Source of the DNA: Vulcanimicrobiota bacterium
Lineage (GTDB): Bacteria > Vulcanimicrobiota > Xenobia > Xenobiales > JADMJV01
Reading direction: 5' to 3'
DNA: 64,000 nt
Assembly (NCBI GenBank): GCA_019637395.1
Contig: JAHBVR010000012.1
Coordinates: 186,001 to 250,000, forward strand
The notes under the pieces were generated by a model. The model saw only the letters and a program-made list of their open reading frames with translations, was not told the origin of the DNA and searched no databases. Position numbers and translations under genes: made by a program. Each line of letters starts with the position of its first letter. Position 1 is the first letter of the stretch. This document shows, piece by piece, positions 17,676 to 25,426 of the stretch.

Positions 17676-18418
17676 GAGCTGGCCATCGGCCGCACGGCCT
17701 GCTTGCCGCCGCTCAACACACGCAGGGCGAACTTGGGCAGAGCCAGCATGCGCCGCCAGCGGCTGGGCTGCAGAGTCAGCCGATAGAACCACTCCAGGCC
17801 GAGCTTCTGAAAGACTCGAGGAGCGCGCTGCACGCGGCCGGCCAGCACGTCAAAGGTGCCACCCACACCGATGCCCACCTGCACTCCGCAGGCGGCTCCA
17901 TGGCGGGTCAGCCACAGTTCCTGGCGCGGGAATCCCAGCGCCACCAACAGCACGTTAGCGCCGCTGGTTTTGATCTTGGCCACGATCTCGGCGTCGTCCT
18001 TGAAATAGCCATCGTGGGTTCCCGCAATATGGATACCGGGTCCTAAACTGAGCAGTTTATGAGCGGCCGTTTCGGCCACGCCCGGGGCGCCGCCGAGCAG
18101 AAAGACGCGCAAGGCCGGTCCCAATTCCTGAGCCATCCTCTGAGTCAGCTCCACGCCCGTGACCCGTTCGCGCAGGGGATATCCCGCATACCGAGCCGCC
18201 AGCACAGCGCCGATGCTGTCGGGCACGACCAGGGCCGCCGCGCACACGGCCTCACGGAATTCGTGATCGGTTTGAGCCCGCACAATCATCTCTGAACCAA
18301 TGGTGACGACCAGATGGAACGCGTCGGTTTTCAGGTAACCGCGGAGAATGTCCAGAGTCTGCGCCATGGTGACGCGGTCCAGAGGACAACCGAGTATTTC
18401 AAGACGGGATGGGACCAA
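17672..18418 (-). CDS. WecG/TagA/CpsF family glycosyltransferase (GT26)
   Basis: The 248-aa protein shows family blocks in order: VVPDSIGAVLAARYAG, RVTGVELTQRMA, VFLLGGAPGVAE, GTHDGYF, LLVALGFPRQELW and a C-terminal GVGGTFDVLAGRVQRAP with LGLEWFYRL. GT26 enzymes transfer a sugar from an NDP-sugar to a lipid-linked acceptor on the cytoplasmic membrane face. The start is a TTG directly after the GGAGGAG that lies in the end of the kinase gene, so expression is coupled to it. With the overlapping nucleotidyltransferase it suggests a short glycan-assembly operon under a sensor kinase. Confidence 0.93.
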   Translation of the reverse strand: MVPSRLEILGCPLDRVTMAQTLDILRGYLKTDAFHLVVTIGSEMIVRAQTDHEFREAVCAAALVVPDSIGAVLAARYAGYPLRERVTGVELTQRMAQELGPALRVFLLGGAPGVAETAAHKLLSLGPGIHIAGTHDGYFKDDAEIVAKIKTSGANVLLVALGFPRQELWLTRHGAACGVQVGIGVGGTFDVLAGRVQRAPRVFQKLGLEWFYRLTLQPSRWRRMLALPKFALRVLSGGKQAVRPMASS

Positions 18419-18420
18419 CT

Positions 18421-19644
18421 TTACTCCTCCTCCAGCCAGGTGACGTCGCCAGCCGGAAGCGAGACTCGGAAACGGGTTCCTTCGTGGAGTTTGCTTTCGA
18501 CGCGTATTTCGCCGCCGTGGGCTTCCACAATGTGCATAGCGATGGATAGACCCAGTCCACGTCCGCCGAAACGAGCCGCACTCCCCTTTTCCACACGATA
18601 AAAACGCTCGAAAATGCGCGGCAGTTCCTCCTCGGGCATACCGCTGCCGCGGTCGATGACTTCGATCTCGGCCTTGTCCCGGGTATAGCTCAATTTGATG
18701 GTGACGACACCGTCGGCCAGACTGTATTTGATGGCATTGTCGACCAGGTTGGTGATCACCTGGCTCAGACGGTCTTCATCGGCGCGCCACAACGGGAAAT
18801 TGTCCTCGGCCACCACCTCGATGGTCACGCCCCGGGCCTTGCCGTGAGGAGCCAGTACGTCGGCGGTATGTTTGCACAGGCCCACCAGGTCGACCTCGTG
18901 GAAGTGCATCTCCACCTGATGCGCCTCGATCATGGACAGATCCAGCAAGTCGCGGATCAGGCGCTCGAGTCGGCCGGCTTCGTCGTAGATGACCTTCATC
19001 CAACGCGAGGCCAGCTCGGGCTCGGAGAGCGCCCCTTCCAGGAGAGTCTCGGCGTAGCCCTTGATGCAGGTGAGCGGGGTACGCAATTCGTGGGAGACGT
19101 TGGAGACAAAGGTGAGCATGATCTCTTCCAGTTCCGTCTTCAGGGCCGCTTCTTTACGAGCTTCGTAAACTAGCCGGTCGACCGGAGTGTTAGGATCATA
19201 CTTGAGCACCGTGTAGCCGCCGCGCAGATCGATCTTTTCCTCGACGCCCAGGCGCGCGGCCGTCTCATTGATCATGAAGCTGAGCTTTTGCAGCACCCGG
19301 TTGGCGATCAACTTCAGATCGGATTTGGCGAAGGCTTCTTTCCGTCGGGGCGGCGAAAACAGGTAGATGACGAAGAAATCGACCTCGGGGCCGCCCACCG
19401 CGATCAGGTCCTCATCGCGAAAAAGCTTACCCCGTTGCTTGTTGAGGGTTTCGCCCAGAGCCTGAAGCAGCCGCTGGCCCACTTCGGGTCCGTGGGTGGC
19501 GATCAAGCGGCCGAACTCGATGACATCGAAGTATAGGAAGCCCACTTCTTCGCGCTGCTTCAGCTCGCGCTCCACCCGTTCCAAAACGCCATTTAAGAAA
19601 GGCAGGCCGGAATGGCTTTCGGGCAAGGTTTTAGCACTATCCAC
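18421..19644 (-). CDS. soluble sensor histidine kinase with an N-terminal degenerate GGDEF-like domain
   Basis: Using the GTG start after the upstream terminator, the protein has about 407 aa. Residues about 20-165 resemble a GGDEF fold (VGFLYFDVIEFGRLIATHG, with GGPEVDF at the GGDEF position near residue 84), so diguanylate cyclase activity is unlikely. HisKA follows with SHELRTPLT (His about 185), then HATPase with the N-box NLVDNAIKY, DRGSGMPEEELPRIFERF and GRGLGLSI. No membrane segment is seen, so sensing is cytoplasmic. No response regulator is adjacent. The longer frame upstream crosses a terminator and is rejected. Confidence 0.85.
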   Translation of the reverse strand: MDSAKTLPESHSGLPFLNGVLERVERELKQREEVGFLYFDVIEFGRLIATHGPEVGQRLLQALGETLNKQRGKLFRDEDLIAVGGPEVDFFVIYLFSPPRRKEAFAKSDLKLIANRVLQKLSFMINETAARLGVEEKIDLRGGYTVLKYDPNTPVDRLVYEARKEAALKTELEEIMLTFVSNVSHELRTPLTCIKGYAETLLEGALSEPELASRWMKVIYDEAGRLERLIRDLLDLSMIEAHQVEMHFHEVDLVGLCKHTADVLAPHGKARGVTIEVVAEDNFPLWRADEDRLSQVITNLVDNAIKYSLADGVVTIKLSYTRDKAEIEVIDRGSGMPEEELPRIFERFYRVEKGSAARFGGRGLGLSIAMHIVEAHGGEIRVESKLHEGTRFRVSLPAGDVTWLEEE

Positions 19645-19672
19645 GGGTTTGAACGTCTCCTGTCCTCTTATG

Positions 19673-19700
19673 AAAAACCGCACCACCCTGTGGTGCGGTT
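19673..19700 (-). terminator. rho-independent terminator
   Basis: An 11-bp perfect stem (AACCGCACCAC / GTGGTGCGGTT) with a three-base loop is followed on the minus strand by TTTTT. It lies after the small coiled-coil membrane gene and before the kinase start, separating two operons. Confidence 0.85.
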
Positions 19701-19743
19701 CAGGCCAGAACTTTCGGGTCAGGGCCGGGCGGCCCTGCCACAT

Positions 19744-19965
19744 TCAGGCTTGCTGACGCTGTTGATTCAGCTTGCGCCCTTGAGCCAGCAATTTCTCGGC
19801 CTCGTCGATCAATTCTTTGACTTTCTCGGCGCGAGGGTCTTTCTTGCGGTTCTGACTTTCCCAGTAGTGATAACTGATCCCGGCGACCAGCGTCACCAGC
19901 AATCCTGCCCCAACACCAATCGAAATCCAGGTCCAGACACTGGGGCGATTCTCTTCAATTTCCAA
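19744..19965 (-). CDS. small single-pass membrane protein with C-terminal coiled coil
   Basis: A TTG codon directly follows a GGAGGTG site, giving 73 aa; the longer frame upstream has no such signal. Residues about 9-32 form one membrane segment (WTWISIGVGAGLLVTLVAGI), followed by a charged helix (KVKELIDEAEKLLAQGRKL) typical of a coiled coil. No family recognised. It is the last gene of the run from 21.9 kb and is followed by a strong terminator. It probably acts as a small accessory or assembly protein at the inner membrane; this is inference. Confidence 0.6.
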   Translation of the reverse strand: MEIEENRPSVWTWISIGVGAGLLVTLVAGISYHYWESQNRKKDPRAEKVKELIDEAEKLLAQGRKLNQQRQQA

Positions 19966-20020
19966 AGTACACCTCCAGTATGACTCTTTTAAGTTTTCCG
20001 GATGAGACCAGGAAATTCCT

Positions 20021-20359
20021 TTAGTCGTCGCTATTTCCACTCTTTTTGCGGTTGATGATGAAGCGCACGATGCCCACCAGAATGCTGACTACGATGCCCA
20101 GCAACGGAGCGATGAAGCCGAAGGAGAGTTTATTGAAGAGGGGGAGACTCGGGTCGATATAACCGCCGAAAAGTCCCGACATAGGCAACCCTGCCGGCAA
20201 ATTGAACTGCGCACCGAACAGCGCAAAATAGATGAAACCGCCAAAAGCCATCTGAATCATAATGTTGCGCAGCACCGTGGGCAACTTGGGAGGCAGAAAA
20301 GCGATCCCAATCATGACCAGCAAGGAGAGGATGGTAACGTTGACGGGCAGTTCAAGCAT
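20021..20359 (-). CDS. small polytopic membrane protein, unknown function
   Basis: The 112-aa product has about three hydrophobic segments (VTILSLLVMIGIAFL, a middle segment IQMAFGGFIYFALFG, and a C-terminal FIAPLLGIVVSILVGIVRFI) and ends in a basic, polar tail (INRKKSGNSDD). It resembles no transporter family that I can name. A GGAAG site lies about 10 nt before the ATG. It sits between a secreted zinc-finger-like protein and the small coiled-coil membrane protein. Confidence 0.6.
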   Translation of the reverse strand: MLELPVNVTILSLLVMIGIAFLPPKLPTVLRNIMIQMAFGGFIYFALFGAQFNLPAGLPMSGLFGGYIDPSLPLFNKLSFGFIAPLLGIVVSILVGIVRFIINRKKSGNSDD

Positions 20360-20394
20360 GGTCGGTTATTCTTCCGACCTGGATCATCCCCTCT

Positions 20395-20898
20395 TCATTT
20401 TTGCAATATATAGGTGTCGACGCGGGTGGGGAAGCGCGGGTCTAAATCCACGGGTGTAGGCGTAGTTTGAGGCATGACTTCAATAACGGTGGAAAGCTTG
20501 CCTTGAACAGACTGGATCTCCAACGGATACTTGCCGGGCGGCAGGTCCGCGCCAAAACGTCCCTGCTCATCGGTGGTGTGCTTCCAGTCGCCGGCCTCAC
20601 AATGAAACTGGAGACTGGCCTGGGGCACGACAGTGACTCCGTCGGGGGCGTAAACGTGACCTTCCACATAGGTGGGGCGATGCGGTCCGGGGACCATGAA
20701 CTGAATTTGCTTCTTGCCGCGGCAACGCGGACACTTCTGATTTTGCGACTGACCGCTGCCCGAACACACCGGGCAGGCCATCAGGGTCAACTGGTCGCCA
20801 TCGGCCATGGCGGGGCGGCGCAGTGGGCCGATCCAGTAAAGGAAGGACGGGGTCAGCATCATCAGCAGGGAGAGGATTAAAAGGGCCTTGGGTTTCAT
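20395..20898 (-). CDS. secreted protein with a DnaJ-type zinc-finger repeat pair and a carboxypeptidase-regulatory-like domain
   Basis: After an N-terminal signal or anchor (LLILSLLMMLTPSFLYW), residues about 41-62 read CPVCSGSG and, 13 residues on, CPRCRGKK: two CxxCxGxG-like knuckles as in the cysteine-rich region of DnaJ, but only two of the four repeats. Residues about 75-145 look like an Ig-like carboxypeptidase-D regulatory fold (VEGHVYAPDG, then GRFGADLPPGKYPLEIQS). There is no J domain. It should face the periplasm. Function unknown. Confidence 0.65.
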   Translation of the reverse strand: MKPKALLILSLLMMLTPSFLYWIGPLRRPAMADGDQLTLMACPVCSGSGQSQNQKCPRCRGKKQIQFMVPGPHRPTYVEGHVYAPDGVTVVPQASLQFHCEAGDWKHTTDEQGRFGADLPPGKYPLEIQSVQGKLSTVIEVMPQTTPTPVDLDPRFPTRVDTYILQK

Positions 20899-20910
20899 AC
20901 CTGCTTGCGA

Positions 20911-21318
20911 TTACCCGGCCGGCGGCGTTTGCAAACGAGCCAGGCGCCGCAAATGCCGGATCAGCGAGCCAAGATCCCGATCGCGCACCTTCTCGGCGGC
21001 TTCTTTGGCCCGGAACCAGCGGCGCCGGCGCATCCCCTTTTCCAGGTAGGCTTCCAGTTCTGACTCAACTTCCAGGGGATAAACGGCAATGCGCGCCTTG
21101 GCTGTCTCCACATAGCCGATCAGCTCGCTGAGGCGGCCGCGCACACCCGCTTCCTCCTCGGCTTCCTGAAGGGCCGCCTGCTGAGGAGTCAATCCCGGGT
21201 CGATCATGCCTTTGGGCACGATCCAGTCCCCACTGGACCGAGAACTGATCAGCAACACTTCCAGATCACCGTCCCGGTGCCGAAAAGGAATGACCCCCGC
21301 CTGCACGAGTTTGCGCAT
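20911..21318 (-). CDS. Nudix hydrolase
   Basis: The 135-aa protein has a Nudix box near residues 36-58: PKGMIDPGLTPQQAAL followed by QEAEEEAGV. Canonical boxes are Gx5Ex7REUxEExGU; here the first Glu is Leu and the Arg is Gln, while the metal-binding EAEEEAG is intact. The AGVIPFR start and the PKG motif are typical of the diphosphoinositol/diadenosine-polyphosphate branch, so a nucleoside-linked diphosphate substrate is likely. An AAAGG site precedes the ATG; an upstream in-frame TTG has no site. Confidence 0.85.
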   Translation of the reverse strand: MRKLVQAGVIPFRHRDGDLEVLLISSRSSGDWIVPKGMIDPGLTPQQAALQEAEEEAGVRGRLSELIGYVETAKARIAVYPLEVESELEAYLEKGMRRRRWFRAKEAAEKVRDRDLGSLIRHLRRLARLQTPPAG

Positions 21319-21353
21319 AGCCAGAGCCTTTAGCAAGCGCCGGGGCGTTCCTG

Positions 21354-21857
21354 TCAGTCGGCTATGGCCAGGGAGTTCAGAAAACGATCGGCTTCCGCCT
21401 GGGAGGCGGGGTTTTTCCAGAGAGCCTCGGCCACCACCAGCTTTTCACCCACCAAAACGAAGCGTGCCTTGCCCTGGTCTCCGTTGCCGCCCCGGAAGGA
21501 CATCTCGGCGCCGGACTTGCCTCCGACTTTGGCTTCCTGGTAGCTGAGTTGCCTGGCGCCTTGATGTTCTTTGAGGAGAGCCTCGGAAGCGTCCTTATAG
21601 AGCGCGTCGGGGCTACGGAAGGTGAGCGCCAGCGCGGGCAACTGCGAGGTGCTCAGCACCAGATTGTAATCCTTACCACTCAGCGTGTAATTCTCACTGG
21701 TAACCGAGCCCACCACCGTGGATTCGCTGCTTGTCCTCATCACCGGCTTTTCCGGAAAAGAAGCCCGCACCGGCGACAGGTTCAGATCATGCTGGGCGGC
21801 GGCAAAGTGACTCAACAGCCAGCCTAAAAACATCGTCGACACCAACTTGACTCTCAT
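21354..21857 (-). CDS. secreted hypothetical protein
   Basis: The 167-aa product begins with a Sec signal peptide (VKLVSTMFLGWLLSHFAAAQ) and continues as a mixed alpha/beta protein without cysteines. A GGAGGT site lies six bases before the ATG. The sequence SGKDYNLVLSTSQLPAL and the C-terminal LVVAEALWKNPASQAEADRF suggest a small globular periplasmic domain of the kind that measures or buffers a ligand, but I recognise no family. It is the first gene of the run that ends at the 19.7-kb terminator. Confidence 0.65.
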   Translation of the reverse strand: MRVKLVSTMFLGWLLSHFAAAQHDLNLSPVRASFPEKPVMRTSSESTVVGSVTSENYTLSGKDYNLVLSTSQLPALALTFRSPDALYKDASEALLKEHQGARQLSYQEAKVGGKSGAEMSFRGGNGDQGKARFVLVGEKLVVAEALWKNPASQAEADRFLNSLAIAD

Positions 21858-21903
21858 TTTGCACCTCCTAAGCCTAAATATAGAGGTTGCGCCGGTCCCG
21901 AGC

Positions 21904-22746
21904 CTAAGGGCCCGAGTAGGTATCCCGGAAGTATTTCAATACTTCGATGAGCTCGCCGACAGCGGCCGCATTCCAGGGCTCGAGCACTCCCACTACGGCC
22001 GTGCCGATGCCAATCGACTGCAGGGCGCGCAATTCTTCGAGGAAAGGCCGCTTCTGACCAGGCGTAAAGACCCCCAGCGTGGTTTTCTCGATCTCTCCAT
22101 AGTCCCGGCCCACCTCGCTGCAATGGCGCCTCAGCACTGCCAACTTGTGGGTAATTTCGGCGAGGCCGGCCGCCTGGTAGAAGTTACCGGCCTGAGCGTA
22201 ACGGGCCACCAGACGCAGGGTCCGCTTTTCCCCCATTCCCCCGATCAGCACGGGCGGTTTCCGCAGAGGCCGAAAGAGGGGTTCTTCCAGGCGGTAATAC
22301 TTGCCATAGTGGGGCCGGCCGCTGTGCTGCAGGATCTGCAAGGTCTCTTCCAGTCGCTCGAAGCGCTCGGAAACGTTCGGAAACGGAATGCCCAGGCCGC
22401 GATGCTCCCGCTCAAACCAGCCCGCCCCCAGACCCAGCCAGCTCCGGCCCCCGCTGAGCACGTCCAGCGTAGCGGCCATCTTGATCAGCAACCCCGGGTG
22501 GCGAAAGGTAACACTGGTGACCATGGCCCCGAGCTGAATCTTCCGGGTCACCCCGGCCAGGAAACCCAGCGTGGTGTAGGCTTCCAACATGTCTTCCTCG
22601 ACCGGACCGAGAGCTTCGATCTGAAACAAATGGTCCATCAGCCAGAAGCTATCGAAAACCGACGCTTCGAGGCGCTGAGCCAGATCCGCCAGGCGCTGAG
22701 GTAGTTGCGGGACCGCGTAGCGCGCCAATTGAAACCCGAATTTCAT
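21904..22746 (-). CDS. LLM-class (luciferase-like) F420- or flavin-dependent oxidoreductase
   Basis: The 280-aa TIM-barrel protein starts MKFGFQL and has family marks: FDSFWLMDHLFQ, KIQLGAMVTSVTFRHP, the LDVLSGGRSWLGLGAGW block and PPVLIGGMGEKRTLRL. Length and the GLGAGW motif fit the F420-dependent branch, but FMN use cannot be excluded because no F420 biosynthesis genes are in view. AGAGGG precedes the ATG. Substrate unknown. It stands alone between the Gly-rich membrane protein and the secreted protein downstream. Confidence 0.9.
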   Translation of the reverse strand: MKFGFQLARYAVPQLPQRLADLAQRLEASVFDSFWLMDHLFQIEALGPVEEDMLEAYTTLGFLAGVTRKIQLGAMVTSVTFRHPGLLIKMAATLDVLSGGRSWLGLGAGWFEREHRGLGIPFPNVSERFERLEETLQILQHSGRPHYGKYYRLEEPLFRPLRKPPVLIGGMGEKRTLRLVARYAQAGNFYQAAGLAEITHKLAVLRRHCSEVGRDYGEIEKTTLGVFTPGQKRPFLEELRALQSIGIGTAVVGVLEPWNAAAVGELIEVLKYFRDTYSGP

Positions 22747-22808
22747 ACAACCCTCTAAAAGAGAAAGACGCCCTTTCGAGCGCCTTCCCGCCAGTATTTC
22801 TCGACCTG

Positions 22809-23684
22809 TCAGTCTTTCTTGCCGACGGCGTCGCTAACTTTGTCGCCAACCCAGCGGCCGGCCTGCACCAGTTTCCAGCCGCCGACGGCGCCGAGCACAC
22901 CCATACCGACAGCGCCGACAGCGCCACCGAAAGCCGCCGCGCCGCCGATGTTAGCCAGCGAGACGTTGTGGGCCAGCAGGCCGTTGATCAGGCTGCCGGT
23001 GGAAGCGATACCGGCACCGGCTACGAAGCCTCCCGCCGCGCCCGCCAGCATACCAAAGCCGCCGATGCCGGCCGCGATGGTCTTGGAGACGCCGCCCATC
23101 TTATTGAGGTCGGTAGGCTTGGCCGGCTTGGAGGGCTTGGGAGCGACCGGGCCGCTGCCCTGGCCTTCGCCGGTAGCCATTTCCTCGGCCTTCTTGCCGA
23201 TGGCACCGATGGCACCCACGGCTGCCCCGGGAACGAACATCACGGCCTTGCCGGTCACTTCGCCGAGTTTTTGGCCCACCGAAAAGCTGCCGGCAGCGCC
23301 GGCGGCACCGCCGAGTACGACGCCGGCCTTGGCGGCCAGACCCATGGTATGAAAAGAGGTGGAGAGAAATCCGAGCGCGCCGTTGCCGCCGATGGCGCCG
23401 AAGACGGGGCCGAGGCCGCCACCGAGAGCGGCGCCCACGATGGCGCCACCGAGGACGCCCATATAGAGGCCGCCGATGGTGGTGGCCAGGCCGACTGCTC
23501 CGCCGGTCACGGTGCCGGTGGCGTTGCCCCAGGCGATGCCCGTCTTGAGGGCTTCTTTACCGATAGAAACTTTTTCCTGAGGAGGAGGGGGAGTGGGGTT
23601 GTTGTCGCTCGGCTTCGGAGCCTCTTGATTTTGAGTCCGAACCAATGGAGTGGAGTTGAAGTTAGGAGCCTGCTGGATCTTCAT
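22809..23684 (-). CDS. Gly/Ala-rich hydrophobic protein with M-K-I-Q leader
   Basis: The N-terminus is MKIQQAPNF, then a Pro/Gln/Asn-rich stretch to about residue 36 and EKVSIG, matching the leader seen on proteins at 37-41 kb. Residues 45-290 are a succession of Gly/Ala-rich hydrophobic segments with GxxxG spacing (for example GVVLGGAAGAAGSF and GGFGMLAGAAGGFVAGAG) split by a polar Pro/Lys linker (about 180-200), resembling glycine-zipper membrane-inserting proteins. Function is unknown; pore formation or membrane association is inference. The upstream region contains a CTAG/poly-G repeat array. Confidence 0.7.
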   Translation of the reverse strand: MKIQQAPNFNSTPLVRTQNQEAPKPSDNNPTPPPPQEKVSIGKEALKTGIAWGNATGTVTGGAVGLATTIGGLYMGVLGGAIVGAALGGGLGPVFGAIGGNGALGFLSTSFHTMGLAAKAGVVLGGAAGAAGSFSVGQKLGEVTGKAVMFVPGAAVGAIGAIGKKAEEMATGEGQGSGPVAPKPSKPAKPTDLNKMGGVSKTIAAGIGGFGMLAGAAGGFVAGAGIASTGSLINGLLAHNVSLANIGGAAAFGGAVGAVGMGVLGAVGGWKLVQAGRWVGDKVSDAVGKKD

Positions 23685-23706
23685 CTGTGTGTGTCCTTAT
23701 ATCATG

Positions 23707-23790
23707 TGGAGTGGGGGTCCCAGGGGGGCGCGATAGCTCCCCTAGAACGCTTGGAGTGGGGGTCCTAGGGGGCCCCTAGAACATGTGGAG
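23707..23790. repeat. tandem CTAG/poly-G intergenic repeat (two full units, part of a third)
   Basis: Unit A (about 45 bases) and unit B (about 34 bases) both begin TGGAGTGGGGGTCC, continue with YAGGGGG, and end CCCCTAGAAC; a third unit starts TGGAGTATG. In unit B the arms CTAGGGG and CCCCTAG form a near-perfect inverted repeat. The 15-mer GGGGGTCCCAGGGGG recurs exactly at 52.1 kb, and the CTAG-flanked arms recur at 53.9 kb. It lies in the divergent region between two genes. Confidence 0.75.
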
Positions 23791-23904
23791 TATGTGTGGC
23801 TATAAAATACCCCAGCCAGATTGCCGCCCCACGGGATCCTTTTGCCAACATGTTACCGGGCGGCCAGAGGGGGAACTTTCTCCGGAGAACGAACCGGGGG
23901 GCCC

Positions 23905-24255
23905 ATGGATAAACTCAACGCCAACCAACAACTCCTCTTGGCCACGGCCTGGGTGGACAACAAGCTGGATCCGGCCGAAGCCGAGATGCTGCGCCAGGTC
24001 TTGAGCAAGCAGGGCATCGCGGCCGGCGATGTCGAGTCTGCGCTGCAGACGCAGCCGCCGCCGGTGGCCCAATTAATCAGCCAGTTACCCGGCGGTCAGC
24101 CCCGCGAAGAGGTCATGCGCGATGTGTTGCGCATGTGCTTTTCGGACGGCGTGCTGGAATTCGAAGAGTTCGATCTGATCGAGCGTGTGGCCGGTCAACT
24201 CGGCCTCAATGAGGAAACCCTCGAGCGTATCCGCCACGAGGTTAGTGCGGAATAG
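23905..24255 (+). CDS. TerB-like (tellurite-resistance TerB family) protein
   Basis: The 116-aa all-helical protein has the family pattern of a first helix pair (LLLATAWVDNKLDPAEAEML) and a second acidic, metal-loop-like half (MCFSDGVLEFEEFDLIERVA and LGLNEETLERI). TerB-like domains bind metal through acidic residues and occur in membrane stress complexes, though no other ter genes are nearby. I start at the ATG giving MDKLNANQQL because the longer frame upstream is not protein-like. It overlaps the HD-domain gene tail-to-tail by 14 bases. Confidence 0.65.
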   Translation: MDKLNANQQLLLATAWVDNKLDPAEAEMLRQVLSKQGIAAGDVESALQTQPPPVAQLISQLPGGQPREEVMRDVLRMCFSDGVLEFEEFDLIERVAGQLGLNEETLERIRHEVSAE

Positions 24256-25417
24256 CGTTGTGCTCGCGTAGCAACTGACGAACCCGCTGCAACTCCTGGA
24301 GCGGGTTGCCGTGTACCTTATATTTGGCCTGCAGGCGCACCACTTCGCGCATCAGGTAGTCGGCCAGGAACGCGAAGCGGGTATCGGCCAGGAAAATCAG
24401 TGCTCGTTTGCGCTCCAGCAATTGCTCCACCAGATGGTATTTCAGGTAATCATAGAGATCGATAAAGACCTTGCAGGTTTGCGGGATCGAACGAACCTCG
24501 TCGTGGAGAAAGAAAGTGCAGTCCAAGAAAGTCTCGGCCTTGAGCAAGATGCGCTCGAGCGAGGCAAAGTTGGCCACTTCCGAAGTGCGCAGATTGTCCA
24601 CCAGATCCAACGATTTCACGATCAAGACGACGTCGTGAAAACTCCGGCCCAGACCGTGGCGGTAGCGGGCATCGGTATGCATATCCTCCACGAAGAGCTG
24701 ATAGGAGCGCAGACGCAGCTCGGACACGGCCGTATATTTGCGGTCGACCCGGGCTTTGCGGGCACCCTCGCTGAGGTTCACGCTATGCACGAAGTATTCC
24801 AGCAGTTGACTGAACTCGTGGCGGAATTTGTGGCGCAAATCGCTGGGGGTCTCCTGGCGCACTTCCTCGATGCCCCGCAACAGGGCGGGCTTGGCCGTGT
24901 CGTCAAAGGGCAGATCGTGCGATACCTTGCTGTCCAAGTTGCGCAAAATGACGCTGTATACATTGGTGGAGCCGCGTACATCCTGGGCCATTTCCCAGCC
25001 GAAGCGATTCTCGATTTCCTCCAGATTGGTGACCACCTGCTCGAGCGTTTTGCTGCGATCTTCGACGGTATCATGCAGCAGCGCGGCCAGCACCACCCGG
25101 CTACGAAAATTCAAGTCCAGGGCGCGCAGCGCGATGTCGGCCGAGTGACAGAAAGCCGGTTCACCGGTGGTGCGGCGCACGAAACCGTGTAATTTCTGCT
25201 GAGCGTAGCGGAAGTACGGGATGGCCTCGACCCCGAGCACGGCAGTGATTTCCTGATCGGTTATTTCTTCACCCAGACCCACCGCCAGCCGAGCGCTGAA
25301 GCTACGCACCGCGTCCTCACCGCTGAAGAGATCCTTTTGATCGGGACTGAGATTGGCCAACCACTCGGATACGACGGAATCGGGGTTGGATGCGGTGGGC
25401 TCAGGCATGACAGGCAC
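24242..25417 (-). CDS. HD-domain phosphohydrolase related to RelA/SpoT hydrolases
   Basis: The 391-aa protein has an HD arrangement like the (p)ppGpp hydrolase of SpoT: His77, His91 and LLHDTVED with His115-Asp116 and the extra Glu119-Asp120. No synthetase, TGS or ACT domain follows; instead about 230 helical residues of unknown type. A small-alarmone-hydrolase or other nucleotide pyrophosphohydrolase role is plausible but unproven. The GTG start sits nine bases after the thrC stop; an in-frame ATG three codons later is an alternative. Both belong to one minus-strand run. Confidence 0.75.
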   Translation of the reverse strand: MPVMPEPTASNPDSVVSEWLANLSPDQKDLFSGEDAVRSFSARLAVGLGEEITDQEITAVLGVEAIPYFRYAQQKLHGFVRRTTGEPAFCHSADIALRALDLNFRSRVVLAALLHDTVEDRSKTLEQVVTNLEEIENRFGWEMAQDVRGSTNVYSVILRNLDSKVSHDLPFDDTAKPALLRGIEEVRQETPSDLRHKFRHEFSQLLEYFVHSVNLSEGARKARVDRKYTAVSELRLRSYQLFVEDMHTDARYRHGLGRSFHDVVLIVKSLDLVDNLRTSEVANFASLERILLKAETFLDCTFFLHDEVRSIPQTCKVFIDLYDYLKYHLVEQLLERKRALIFLADTRFAFLADYLMREVVRLQAKYKVHGNPLQELQRVRQLLREHNAIPH

Positions 25418-25426
25418 GTTCTCGTC

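Noticed and set aside
19645-19743. 33-codon N-terminal extension of the histidine kinase
   Set aside because: It would pass through a perfect terminator hairpin; the GTG at 19644 is preceded by AGGAG, if somewhat distant.
23707-23790. CRISPR array
   Set aside because: The two units differ in length, have no spacers of uniform size and no cas genes are near.
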